Assembly: GCF_000297395.2 (NCBI RefSeq) | Contig: NZ_HF570108.1 | Location: 4,821,780-4,885,779 of the forward strand | Length of the DNA: 64,000 nucleotides | Source of the DNA: Micromonospora lupini str. Lupac 08 | GTDB lineage: Bacteria > Actinomycetota > Actinomycetes > Mycobacteriales > Micromonosporaceae | Reading direction: 5' to 3' | Shown here: positions 25,998-34,941 of the stretch, in pieces | Numbering within the stretch: the stretch's first letter is position 1 | Layout of the letters: the number at the start of each line of letters is the position of its first letter | Translations under genes and position numbers: made by a program | The notes under the pieces: generated by a model | The model's input: the letters and a program-made list of their open reading frames with translations, nothing else | Told to the model about the DNA's origin: nothing | Databases searched by the model: none

Positions 25998-28124
25998 ATG
26001 ATCGATACGCACTGCCCCTACTGCGCCCTGCAGTGTGGGATCTCCCTGACGACCGGCGACGGGCCGCCTCGGCTGGCGCCCACTGAATTCCCGGTCAACA
26101 GGGGCGGTCTGTGCGCCAAGGGATGGACGGCTGCCGACCTTCTCGACCACGGTGACCGGCTGCTGAGCCCGCTCGTCCGTAAGGATCCCGCCGACCGCAC
26201 CAGCCCGTTGCGACCGGCAGGCTGGGACGAGGCCCTCGACCGTGTCGTCGACGCCATCCGTACCAGCCAACGCCGGTACGGCCCCGACAGCGTCGGGGCC
26301 TTCGGTGGCGGCGGGCTGACGAACGAGAAGGCGTACGCGCTGGGCAAGTTCGTCCGGGTGGCCCTGCGGTCGGCGTCGATCGACTACAACGGCCGGTTCT
26401 GCATGTCGTCCGCGGCGACCGCCTCGAACCGCTCCCTCGGGATCGACCGTGGCCTGCCGTTCCCCCTGGCCGACATCGCCCAGGCCCAGGCCGTGCTGCT
26501 GGTCGGCGCGAATCCGGCTGATGCGCTGCCGCCGTCGATGCAGTACTTCGACGCCGGACGGGCCGCCGGTGCGCGACACGTCGTCGTCGACCCCCGCCGT
26601 ACGACCACCGCCGGGGGCGCTCATCTCCACCTGCAGCCACTGCCCGGCACGGACCTCGCACTGGCGAACGGGCTGCTGCACGTGGCGATCCGCGAGGGCC
26701 TGGTCGACGAGACGTACGTGCGCGACCGGACGAGCGGCTTCGACGCGGTCCGGGCCACCGTCGCGTCGTACTGGCCGGACCGGGTGGAGCGGATGACCGG
26801 CGTACCGGAACGGGACCTGCGGGAGACGGTCCGGCTGCTGGCGACCGCGACGTCGGCGATGGTGCTCACCGCTCGCGGCGCCGAGCAGCACAGCAACGGC
26901 ACGGACACCGCGCAGGCGTACCTCAATCTGGCCCTCGCCCTGGGCCTTCCCGGACGGCCCTTCTCCGGCTACGGCACGATCACCGGGCAGGGCAACGGGC
27001 AGGGCGGCCGCGAGCACGGGCAGAAGGCCGACCAACTGCCCGGCTACCGGCGCCTGGACGACCCCGCGGCGCGCGCACACGTCGCGGCCGTCTGGGGCAT
27101 CGACCCGGACGAGCTGCCCCGGCCGGGCCGGTCGGCCTGGGAGATGCTCGACCGGCTCGGGACCGACGACGGAGTACGCGTGCTGCTCGTGCTCGCCAGC
27201 AACATCGCCGTGTCGGCCCCGCACACCAACCGGGTGATGGACCGGCTGCGGGCACTGGACCTGCTTGTCGTCTCCGACATCTTCCTCTCCGAGACCGCGG
27301 CCGTGGCCGACGTGGTGCTGCCCACGGCTCAGTGGGCGGAGGAGGACGGCACGATGACGAATCTGGAGGGGCGCGTCATCCGCCGTAAGCGGGCCCTGTC
27401 GCCGCCGCCGCAGGTCCGCACCGACCTGCGGATGCTCGCCGACCTCGCCGGCCGGCTCGGGCGCGGCCGCTACTTCGACGACGATCCGCGCCGCGTCTTC
27501 GACGAGTTGCGCCGGGCCAGCGCCGGCGGGACCGCCGACTACGCCGGAATCACGTACGAGCGCATCGAGGCGGAGCAGGGGGTCTTCTGGCCGTGCCCGA
27601 GCGAGGACCATCCCGGTACGCCCCGGCTGTTCACGGACCGGTTCCCGACCGCCGACGGGCGGGCGAGGTTCTTCCGGGTGGAGCACCGCGATCCGGCGGA
27701 AATGCCCGACGCCGACTATCCGTACGTGCTGACCACCGGCCGCAACATGCAGCAGTACCAGAGCGGCAACCAGACCCGCCGGGTCGGCGCCCTGACCATG
27801 GCGCTGCCGGACGCCCGGGCGGAGCTGCACCCGGACCTCGCCCGCCGGCACGGCATCGCCGACAACGACGTGGTGGAACTGCGCAGCCGACGCGGGCGGG
27901 CGCTCTTCCGTGCGCGCCTCACCGACGGCATCCGCCGCGACACCATCTTCGCACCGTTCCACTGGGCCGGCAGCTCCGCCGTGAACGCGCTTACCGACCC
28001 GACGCTGGACCGCCATTCGCGGATGCCGGCCTTCAAGTCCTGCGCGGTGTCGATCGCGCGCGCGGGCGGCCCGGACGACACCGACCTGTTGACCAACCCA
28101 CCGCCCAATCCAGCATCTCATTGA
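25998..28124 (+). CDS. nasA: Assimilatory nitrate reductase catalytic subunit
   Basis: This 708-residue molybdopterin oxidoreductase reduces nitrate to nitrite in the cytoplasm. An N-terminal Fe4S4 site is shown by THCPYCALQCG and GGLCAKG. The Mo-bis-MGD region has a cysteine in YNGRFCMSSAA near residue 135 as metal ligand, and the C-terminal dinucleotide-binding domain has VLTTGRNMQQYQSGNQTRRV. The start is uncertain among ATG 25947, GTG 25983 and ATG 25998; the last puts the first cysteine close to the N-terminus as in family members. It heads a cluster continuing to nirB, nirD and narK. Confidence 0.92.
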   Translation: MIDTHCPYCALQCGISLTTGDGPPRLAPTEFPVNRGGLCAKGWTAADLLDHGDRLLSPLVRKDPADRTSPLRPAGWDEALDRVVDAIRTSQRRYGPDSVGAFGGGGLTNEKAYALGKFVRVALRSASIDYNGRFCMSSAATASNRSLGIDRGLPFPLADIAQAQAVLLVGANPADALPPSMQYFDAGRAAGARHVVVDPRRTTTAGGAHLHLQPLPGTDLALANGLLHVAIREGLVDETYVRDRTSGFDAVRATVASYWPDRVERMTGVPERDLRETVRLLATATSAMVLTARGAEQHSNGTDTAQAYLNLALALGLPGRPFSGYGTITGQGNGQGGREHGQKADQLPGYRRLDDPAARAHVAAVWGIDPDELPRPGRSAWEMLDRLGTDDGVRVLLVLASNIAVSAPHTNRVMDRLRALDLLVVSDIFLSETAAVADVVLPTAQWAEEDGTMTNLEGRVIRRKRALSPPPQVRTDLRMLADLAGRLGRGRYFDDDPRRVFDELRRASAGGTADYAGITYERIEAEQGVFWPCPSEDHPGTPRLFTDRFPTADGRARFFRVEHRDPAEMPDADYPYVLTTGRNMQQYQSGNQTRRVGALTMALPDARAELHPDLARRHGIADNDVVELRSRRGRALFRARLTDGIRRDTIFAPFHWAGSSAVNALTDPTLDRHSRMPAFKSCAVSIARAGGPDDTDLLTNPPPNPASH

Positions 28125-28140
28125 GCAAGGGAGCGTCGCT

Positions 28141-28488
28141 GTGCACACCACTCCCCGTTTCTTGCAAGGCGTCTACAGCTTCGAGGGCAAAGGCCTCGAC
28201 CGGCCCGGCCTCGTCGACGGCACGCTCAGCTACGTGGTGCCGGGCGGCGTCGTCGCCCAGCCGGTCTACTTCCGGGGCGGCAACGCCAGTGACGAGCTGA
28301 TCTGTGTCCTGCTCATGCGCGACGGCCAGCCGATGCGGTACTTCCCGATCGGCGCCAAGTCCGACGTCCACGTTCCGCTGCGGGTGGTCGAGGACCTCGA
28401 CTCCGGCACCGGTCTCGAGGTGCACGTGGCGGCGCCCGCCGGGGTGTCCGGCACCGTGATCGTCGACCTGGGGCTGGTCGAGGTCTGA
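28141..28488 (+). CDS. Small protein of the nitrate assimilation operon
   Basis: This 115-residue protein begins at GTG with AAGGGAG upstream and its stop overlaps the nirB start by one base. It looks like one beta-rich domain (GVYSFEGKGLDRPGL, AQPVYFRGGNASDELICVLL, RYFPIGAKSDVHVPLR). I know of no characterised function. Its place between nasA and nirB, with translational coupling, suggests an accessory role in nitrate or nitrite reductase assembly or electron transfer. Confidence 0.8.
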   Translation: MHTTPRFLQGVYSFEGKGLDRPGLVDGTLSYVVPGGVVAQPVYFRGGNASDELICVLLMRDGQPMRYFPIGAKSDVHVPLRVVEDLDSGTGLEVHVAAPAGVSGTVIVDLGLVEV

Positions 28489-31121
28489 TGGACGCCGTCG
28501 ACAAGCGCCGGCGCCTCGTCGTGGTGGGTAACGGCATGGCCGGCGCCCGCACGGTCGAGGAGATCCTCGAACGCGGCGGGGGCGACCAGTTCGCCATCAC
28601 GATGTTCGGCGAGGAGCCGTACGGCAACTACAACCGCATCCTGCTCTCCAACGTCCTCTCCGGGGTCGACGACGAGGCGGGCATCTTCCTCAACGACGTG
28701 TCGTGGTACGCGGAGAACGGCATCACCCTGCACGCCGGCACCCGGGTCACCCGCATCGACCGCTTCGCGCGGCGGATCTACGCGGACGACGGCACCGAGA
28801 CGCCCTACGACAAGCTGATCATCGCCACCGGCAGCCGGGCGTTCGTCCCGCCGATTCCCGGCATCCACCGCCCTGGGCGCGGCTACCACCAGGGAGTGTT
28901 CGCGTTCCGCACCATCGACGACACCCGCAACATGATCAGGTACGCCCGCGAGCACGAACGCGCGGTGGTGATCGGCGGCGGCCTGCTCGGCCTGGAGGCC
29001 GCCCGCGGCCTGCAGAACCACCTGGCCCACGTGACCCTGGTACACGCCGCCGGCCATCTGATGAACGCACAGCTGGACGCCCAGGCGGGCGCGATCCTGC
29101 GGCGCAGCATCGAGCGCCTCGGCATCGAGGTCGTCCTCGGCGCGCACACCACCGAGGTGCTCGGCAAACACGCCGTGACGGAGGTCAAGCTCAAGGACGG
29201 TCGGACCGTGGCCTGCGACGTCGTCGTCGTGGCCGCCGGCATCCGGGCGAACGCCGAGATGGCCGCGACCAGCGGACTGCCGGTGGAGCGGGGCATCGTC
29301 GTCGACGACCAGATGCGCGTGCAGGACGAGGCCGACATCTACTCGGTCGGCGAGTGCGCCCAGCACCGCGGTCAGACGTACGGCCTGGTGGCTCCGCTGT
29401 GGGAGCAGGCGCGAGTGCTCGCCGACCACATCACCGGGACGAACCCGTTCGCTGCGTACCACGGCTCCCGGCTGGCCACGAAGCTCAAGGTGGCGGGCGT
29501 GGACGTCGCCTCGATGGGCCTGAAGGAGCCCGAACGCGACGACGACGAGACGGTCGTCTTCGCCGAGCCGCGCAAGGGCGTCTACAAGAGCATCATCATC
29601 CGTGACGACCGGCTCGTCGGCGCGACTCTCCTCGGCGACGTGCGGAAGGTCGCGTTCCTCATGCAGGCCTTCGACCGTGGGCTGGCCCTGCCCAAGGAGC
29701 GGGTCGAGATGTTGTTCGACCTCGGCGCGCCGTCGGCCGAGGTGAGTGCCGCGGAACTCGGCGACGACGTGCAGGTGTGCAACTGCAACGGCGTCACCAA
29801 GCGGGCGCTGGTCGGCACCGTGCACGGCGGCGTGAAGACGCTCACCGGCGTCATGGACGCCACCCGTGCCGGCAAGGGCTGCGGGTCGTGCAAGGGCCTG
29901 GTCGCCCAGATCGTCGAGTGGGCCGCTGACGGCAAGGTCGAGGACGACCCGGCCGCGAGCTGGTACGTCCCCGGTGTGCCGATGCCCAAGGCGGAGCTGA
30001 TGGCGGTGATCCGCGAACACGGCCTGAAATCCGTCTCCGCGGTCTTCGCCACCCTCGTGCCCGGCGGCGAGGAGGACGCGAAGAGCAAGATGGGCCTGGC
30101 CTCGCTGCTGCGGATGATGTGGGGCGACGAGTACGTCGACGAACGCGACGCCCGCTTCATCAACGACCGGGTGCACGCCAACATCCAGCGAGACGGCACC
30201 TTCTCGGTCGTTCCCCAGATCAAGGGCGGCGTGACCACACCGGCGCAGCTCAAGCGGATCGCCGAGGTCGCCGAGAAGTACTCGGTACCACTGGTGAAGA
30301 TCACCGGCGGCCAGCGCATCGACCTGCTCGGCATCCGCAAGGAAGACCTGCCGAGGGTGTGGGCGGACCTCGACATGCCGTCCGGGTACGCGTACGGCAA
30401 GAGCTTCCGGACGGTCAAGACCTGCGTCGGCTCCGACTTCTGCCGCTTCGGCGTCGGGGACTCCACCGCTCTCGGCATCGCGATCGAGGACCGGTTCAAG
30501 GCCATCGAGGGCCCCGGCAAGATGAAGCTCGCCGTCACCGGCTGCCCCCGCAACTGCGCCGAGGCGTACGTGAAGGATCTCGGAGTGGTCGCCATCGACG
30601 GCGGCAGGTGGGAGATCTACGTCGGTGGGGCGGCCGGCGCCCACGTACGCAAGGGGGACCTCCTCGCCGTCGTCGACTCCCCCGACGAGGTCATCACGCT
30701 TACCGGCCGGTTCCTGCAGTACTACCGGGAGAGCGCGAACTGGTTGGAACGCACGTACGCGTGGGTGCCCCGGCTCGGCATCGACCACATCCGGGCGGTG
30801 GTCGTCGACGACAGCGACGGCATCGCGGCGCGCCTCGACGCGGCCATGGCTGCCTCCGTGGCCGCGTACCGGGACCCGTGGCTGGAACGGCGCGACCCGG
30901 TCACCCCGGGGCAGTTCCGCACCTCCCTGCCACTGGCGGTCCTGCCGCAGGTGCCGGTCCGCGAAGCCGTACCGGTCGCTGTCCCGGGGCCGGTGGTGCC
31001 GTCGATCGGCTCCGCCGTGCCGGGAGGCGGCTCGACCGGCATCGGGCACGGGGGCAACGGCCACAGGGGGCGCGGCGACAACGGCAACGGCGCCGGTCCG
31101 GCATCCGCGAGGGGGGCGTGA
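28488..31121 (+). CDS. nirB: NAD(P)H nitrite reductase large subunit
   Basis: This 877-residue enzyme reduces nitrite to ammonium. It has an FAD/NAD(P)H pyridine nucleotide-disulfide domain (VVGNGMAGARTVEEIL, VIGGGLLGLEAARGL), a BFD-like Fe2S2 segment (VCNCNGVTKRAL near 430, KGCGSCKGLV near 464) and a siroheme/Fe4S4 domain (KTCVGSDFCRFG near 645, TGCPRNCAEAY near 686). The last 55 residues form an odd Gly/Asn/His-rich tail (GIGHGGNGHRGRGDNGNG) beyond the usual end. The stop overlaps nirD by one base. Confidence 0.95.
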   Translation: MDAVDKRRRLVVVGNGMAGARTVEEILERGGGDQFAITMFGEEPYGNYNRILLSNVLSGVDDEAGIFLNDVSWYAENGITLHAGTRVTRIDRFARRIYADDGTETPYDKLIIATGSRAFVPPIPGIHRPGRGYHQGVFAFRTIDDTRNMIRYAREHERAVVIGGGLLGLEAARGLQNHLAHVTLVHAAGHLMNAQLDAQAGAILRRSIERLGIEVVLGAHTTEVLGKHAVTEVKLKDGRTVACDVVVVAAGIRANAEMAATSGLPVERGIVVDDQMRVQDEADIYSVGECAQHRGQTYGLVAPLWEQARVLADHITGTNPFAAYHGSRLATKLKVAGVDVASMGLKEPERDDDETVVFAEPRKGVYKSIIIRDDRLVGATLLGDVRKVAFLMQAFDRGLALPKERVEMLFDLGAPSAEVSAAELGDDVQVCNCNGVTKRALVGTVHGGVKTLTGVMDATRAGKGCGSCKGLVAQIVEWAADGKVEDDPAASWYVPGVPMPKAELMAVIREHGLKSVSAVFATLVPGGEEDAKSKMGLASLLRMMWGDEYVDERDARFINDRVHANIQRDGTFSVVPQIKGGVTTPAQLKRIAEVAEKYSVPLVKITGGQRIDLLGIRKEDLPRVWADLDMPSGYAYGKSFRTVKTCVGSDFCRFGVGDSTALGIAIEDRFKAIEGPGKMKLAVTGCPRNCAEAYVKDLGVVAIDGGRWEIYVGGAAGAHVRKGDLLAVVDSPDEVITLTGRFLQYYRESANWLERTYAWVPRLGIDHIRAVVVDDSDGIAARLDAAMAASVAAYRDPWLERRDPVTPGQFRTSLPLAVLPQVPVREAVPVAVPGPVVPSIGSAVPGGGSTGIGHGGNGHRGRGDNGNGAGPASARGA

Positions 31122-31450
31122 TGGCCAGGCTCATCGCCGTGGAGCACCGGCTCGGGTCGGTCGACGAGATTCCCCTCGGGGAGGGGCGTGCCTACGCCGT
31201 GGGTGACGACATGATCGCGATCTTCCGGCTGCGTGACGGCAGCCTGCGCGCGGTGTCGGCGGTCTGCCCGCACGCCGGCGGGCCTCTCGCGGACGGCCTG
31301 GTGGACATGACTGTCGTCGTCTGTCCCCTGCACCAGAACACCTTCGAGTTGGCGACCGGATGTTCGACCACCGGGCAGTCCCCACTCACCGTGTATCCGG
31401 TCCGTGCCGACGCCGACGGAAGCCTGGTGGTCGGTCTGCCGTCGGCGTGA
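31121..31450 (+). CDS. nirD: Nitrite reductase small subunit (Rieske-type)
   Basis: This 109-residue partner of NirB carries a Rieske-like fold with the ligand pairs CPHAG (Cys48, His50) and CPLHQ (Cys67, His70). The full C-x-H and C-x2-H pairs are present, so an Fe2S2 cluster may bind, whereas some NirD proteins lack it. The ATG overlaps the nirB stop (ATGA-type junction), indicating coupled translation. Confidence 0.93.
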   Translation: MARLIAVEHRLGSVDEIPLGEGRAYAVGDDMIAIFRLRDGSLRAVSAVCPHAGGPLADGLVDMTVVVCPLHQNTFELATGCSTTGQSPLTVYPVRADADGSLVVGLPSA

Positions 31451-31503
31451 GGAGCGAACCGAGCACGGTGTCGAGCGGACCGAGGACTCATCTGGGAGGA
31501 ACC

Positions 31504-32895
31504 ATGACGACGGCCGTGCCCGGCAGCATCGAGCAGGACCGGCGCAGCCTGACCCTTCGCGGCCGCTGGATCGACGACTGGCGGCCCGAGGACCCCATCT
31601 TCTGGGAACGCCGGGGATCCCGCATCGCCCGGCGCAACCTGATCTTCTCCATCTACTCCGAACACATCGGCTTCTCCATCTGGACGATGTGGTCGGTGCT
31701 GGTGCTGTTCCTCGGGCCGCAGTACGGCATCGATCCGGCAGGGAAATTCCTGCTCACCGCCGTGCCCGCACTGGTCGGGTCGGTGCTGCGGATCCCGTAC
31801 ACCCTTGCCGTGGCCCGGTTCGGCGGCCGCAACTGGACGATCATCAGCGCGTCGCTGCTGCTGATCCCGAGCCTGCTCGGCGCCTTCCTGATCCGGCCCG
31901 GCGTCTCGTACCCGACGCTTGTGCTCATCGCCGCGCTGGCCGGAGTCGGCGGCGGGAACTTCGCCTCCTCGATGGCGAACATCAACGCGTACTACCCCGA
32001 CCGGCTCAAGGGCTGGGCGCTCGGCATCAACGCCGGCGGCGGCAACCTCGGCGTCGCCGCGGTCCAGCTCGTCGGCCTGTTCGTGCTGGCGGTCCTGGGG
32101 ACGGCCAGCCCCGGTATCGTCGCCGGCATCTACCTGCCGGCGATCGTGCTTGCCGCACTCGGTTCCGCGCTGTACATGGATAACCTCAGCCATGCCCGCA
32201 ACGAGAAACGGGCCATGCGCGACGTCACCCGCGAACCGCACACCTGGATCATGTCCCTGCTCTACATCGGCACGTTCGGATCGTTCATCGGCTTCGGGTT
32301 CGCCTTCGGTCAGGTGCTCCAGGTGCAGTTCGCCGACACCTTCGACACCCCGGTGAAGGCCGCGTACCTGACGTTCCTCGGACCGCTGCTCGGCTCGCTC
32401 ATCCGTCCCGTGGGCGGTGTTCTGGCCGACCGGCTCGGCGGCGCCCGGGTCACCTTCGTGAACTTCGTGGCGATGGCGGCCGGCGCGTCGGTCGTCCTGC
32501 TCGCCTCCCAGCACCGTTCGCTGCCGTTGTACCTGGTCGGCTTCATCGCGCTGTTCGTGTTCAGCGGCATCGGCAACGGCTCGACGTACAAGATGATCCC
32601 GGCGATCTTCCGGGCCAGGTGCGGTGTGCACCTGACCGCCGGCGGCGCGGCCGACCCGCACGACCGGACGGCGGAGCACGAGGCCCGGCGTCTCTCCGGC
32701 GCGCTCATCGGCGTCGCCGGCGCCATCGGCGCGTTCGGCGGAGTCCTCGTCAACCTTGCCTTCCGGCAGTCGTTCCTGGCCTACAGGACCGCGGACGCGG
32801 CCTACATCGCCTTCATCGCCTTCTACGCGCTCTGCTTCGTCATCACCTGGTTCGTGTACCTGCGCCCGTCACCCGGGAGACTTGAGGGCGTCTGA
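31504..32895 (+). CDS. narK: Nitrate/nitrite transporter, major facilitator superfamily
   Basis: This 463-residue, 12-helix transporter should import nitrate or export nitrite. It shows WTMWSVLVLFLGPQYGIDP at helix 1-2, the nitrate signature-like GVGGGNFASSMANINAYYPD in helix 5, and a second one near GIGNGSTYKMIPAIF in the C-terminal half. The ATG has GGGAGGAA a few bases upstream. It is the last gene of the nitrate cluster, 53 bp after nirD. Confidence 0.93.
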   Translation: MTTAVPGSIEQDRRSLTLRGRWIDDWRPEDPIFWERRGSRIARRNLIFSIYSEHIGFSIWTMWSVLVLFLGPQYGIDPAGKFLLTAVPALVGSVLRIPYTLAVARFGGRNWTIISASLLLIPSLLGAFLIRPGVSYPTLVLIAALAGVGGGNFASSMANINAYYPDRLKGWALGINAGGGNLGVAAVQLVGLFVLAVLGTASPGIVAGIYLPAIVLAALGSALYMDNLSHARNEKRAMRDVTREPHTWIMSLLYIGTFGSFIGFGFAFGQVLQVQFADTFDTPVKAAYLTFLGPLLGSLIRPVGGVLADRLGGARVTFVNFVAMAAGASVVLLASQHRSLPLYLVGFIALFVFSGIGNGSTYKMIPAIFRARCGVHLTAGGAADPHDRTAEHEARRLSGALIGVAGAIGAFGGVLVNLAFRQSFLAYRTADAAYIAFIAFYALCFVITWFVYLRPSPGRLEGV

Positions 32896-32920
32896 CAGCC
32901 GCCAGCCGGGCCGTCGTGGC

Positions 32921-33004
32921 CTATGTGCTCGCGAGGAGCGCCGGCAGAGCGGCGACGAGCACCAGCACGATCAGGCCGCTGCGGGCGGCGGCACAACGGG
33001 ACGG
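32921..33004 (-). other. In-frame hydrophobic extension beyond the stop of the HEAT-like gene
   Basis: Directly after the TAG of the minus-strand gene at 33005, the same frame stays open for 27 codons. It encodes basic residues then a hydrophobic run (SGLIVLVLVAALPALLAST). No independent start with a ribosome site is visible. It may be a readthrough tail, a relic, or chance. Confidence 0.25.
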
Positions 33005-34084
33005 CTAGGCCAGGGCGCGGCATGCCTCGCGGTCGTAGGGCAGGCCGGCGTCGCGGAAGGCCAGGGCGGCGTTGCCGTGGGTGGGGTCCCACAGGTCCGG
33101 ATTGGCGGTGAGCGCGCTCAGGTATGCGTGCTGGACCGCGGTGAGAGGCCCGCCCGCGTACCTGGCGAAGAAGGTCCGCAGCAGCAGGCCCCAGTCCTGG
33201 TCGCAGGTGTGCGCGGTGGCGACCCCGGCGAGCCGCACGGCGGCTGGGAGCAGCGGGTCGGGCGTGGAGAGCCGGTCGATCGCGGCCGCCAGCAGGATGA
33301 ACCGGATCCGCGTGGAGAACTGGGGCGGCCGATTGGTGAACCAGTCGTCGGCGGCGGTCGGGTCGTCCAGGGCCGCGAGGAGTTCGGCCGTCGCGGCGGG
33401 GTCGTCGGCCAGGGCGGGGGCGAGGGCTGCGCAGGCGCGTACCCCCGGGTGAGGATCTTGAAGATGACGGCGAGGCGCAATGCCCAGGTCGCCGATGGCC
33501 AGGACCAGGGCGGCTCGCTCGTCCGGCCCGGCCGCCTCGGCCAACTGCTCCAAACGAGAGGCGTCGCCCCCTCCGCAGGCGCCGATCGTGTACGCGGCCG
33601 CGGCCCGGACCTGTGGGGACGGATCGGACAACGCCGCGGTGGCCGTGGCCAGCAATGTCGGCAGGATCTGTTGGCAACCGAGCACGGCCCGGAGGTAGAG
33701 GGCGTCCGGCAGCCGTTCATCCTCCCAGATCCCCTCCTCGTCCCCGTCGCGGAGCACCTCTGCCAGAACGGCATCCACGTCGAAGTCGGGCTCGGACAGG
33801 TCCTCGCCCGTCACGCGACCCGCCTCGGCCACCGCGGCCAGGAAGTTGAGCAATTCGGCACGCAGGCCGGGGTCGGTCACCCGCGGGTCGGAGAGCAGCG
33901 CGGCCACCTCAAGGGCTGCGGGCGGGGTCGCGGTCCACGGCGTCCCCTGGTGGATGATCGCTGACCACAGATGCTCGAGCGCCCTCGCGCGGGCCGCCGG
34001 GTCGTCGCCGGCAAGCGCCGCCAGGTGGCCAGGGGTGTCCACGGCGAGGCCGTAGGCGTGCAGCAGAGTGGCGTATTCGGTCAC
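33005..34084 (-). CDS. HEAT-repeat-like protein
   Basis: This 359-residue soluble protein is all-helical. Repeat-like segments include DPSPQVRAAAAYTIGACGGG, DPHPGVRACAALAPALAD and GPDERAALVLAIGDLG, typical of HEAT-type repeats that act as interaction scaffolds. The GTG at 34084 has GAGG just upstream and gives the compact start VTEYATLLHAYGL; the ten residues upstream in the open frame are unlikely to be translated. No partner is evident nearby. Confidence 0.75.
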   Translation of the reverse strand: MTEYATLLHAYGLAVDTPGHLAALAGDDPAARARALEHLWSAIIHQGTPWTATPPAALEVAALLSDPRVTDPGLRAELLNFLAAVAEAGRVTGEDLSEPDFDVDAVLAEVLRDGDEEGIWEDERLPDALYLRAVLGCQQILPTLLATATAALSDPSPQVRAAAAYTIGACGGGDASRLEQLAEAAGPDERAALVLAIGDLGIAPRRHLQDPHPGVRACAALAPALADDPAATAELLAALDDPTAADDWFTNRPPQFSTRIRFILLAAAIDRLSTPDPLLPAAVRLAGVATAHTCDQDWGLLLRTFFARYAGGPLTAVQHAYLSALTANPDLWDPTHGNAALAFRDAGLPYDREACRALA

Positions 34085-34185
34085 GCCTCGAAGGTAACGA
34101 ACCGAGCAGTCCACTCGCGGCCCCTCGGGCGTGGGTGGCCCGGTCCGCGGCCCACCCCGTACCGGGACGGTTCATCCTTGGCGGG

Positions 34186-34362
34186 TTACGGATAGGCCAC
34201 GAGCACGGTCGTGATCAGCGCGGCGGCCACCGCCAGGCTCAGAGCCACCAGCGCTCCGGTGAGGCGGTGATGGAAGGCCGGGCTGTGGGCGAGCGGTTGC
34301 TGCAGCGCCGTCCACGTCGTCGCGCCGAACAGCGTCAGCGTGAGGACCACGATAATGATCAC
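34186..34362 (-). CDS. Small two-helix membrane protein
   Basis: This 58-residue frame starts at GTG and has two hydrophobic segments, IIIVVLTLTLFGATTW and LTGALVALSLAVAAALITTV, joined by a short basic loop. Its composition is plausible for a small membrane protein, but there is no clear ribosome site, so the start and reality of the gene are uncertain. Confidence 0.4.
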   Translation of the reverse strand: MIIIVVLTLTLFGATTWTALQQPLAHSPAFHHRLTGALVALSLAVAAALITTVLVAYP

Positions 34363-34522
34363 GGGCTGACCAAACGTCAGAGGAACTCGCCTTCCTGACC
34401 GTCCCACCGACGGAGTGGGAATGCCTGTCCCCGAAGGTGAACTTTGCGCAAACGAACGAATGTCGAGTGGATGTCCGGGGCACCACCTGTACAGACACTC
34501 AAGACGACGTGCGAGGTGCGTG

Positions 34523-34777
34523 ATGACCGAACCCGCAGCCAGTGGCGGTCTCGCTGACCCGGAGATCGCCCTGCAACGCCAGGTCGAGACGCTGAAACAA
34601 CGATTTCCGGATGCTGACGAGAGCGAGATCTCCGCCCTCGTGCACGAAACGCACAAGCGCCTCAAGGACGGGGCGAGCATCGACTCGCACCTGGTCGCCC
34701 TGACCGAGAAGCAGGTGACTGAGGAACTGCACAGCGGCGGTGGGACCGTTCACATCCGTAGCGACGACACGGCCTGA
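34523..34777 (+). CDS. Small helical protein, three-helix-bundle dimerisation-like
   Basis: This 84-residue protein, starting at an ATG with GAGG upstream, reads ALQRQVETLKQRFPDADESE then SALVHETHKRLKDGAS and HLVALTEKQVTEEL. Three amphipathic helices in this order are typical of small actinobacterial proteins described as three-helix bundle dimerisation domains. Partner and role are unknown. Confidence 0.65.
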   Translation: MTEPAASGGLADPEIALQRQVETLKQRFPDADESEISALVHETHKRLKDGASIDSHLVALTEKQVTEELHSGGGTVHIRSDDTA

Positions 34778-34941
34778 GCTTCCCGCAACCGGTTCGCTGT
34801 GGTGGTGGACACGAAGCCGTTGTTTGACAGTCGCCTGCGGCCGGGTGCGACGTAGCGTTGAGGGCTGCCCAGGGCGGTCCGCATGCCGCGCGCCTGGTTG
34901 ACACCGATCCGCACGACGAAAATAGTGAACGCCGGGTGCCC

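Noticed and set aside
25899..28151. A 750-codon open frame on the minus strand across nasA
   Set aside because: It is antisense to a gene with full cofactor motifs and is rich in Arg/Gly/His/Val. Such shadows arise from the high GC at third positions.
28266..31064. A 932-codon minus-strand frame across nirB
   Set aside because: Antisense shadow of nirB with no recognisable domain or plausible start.
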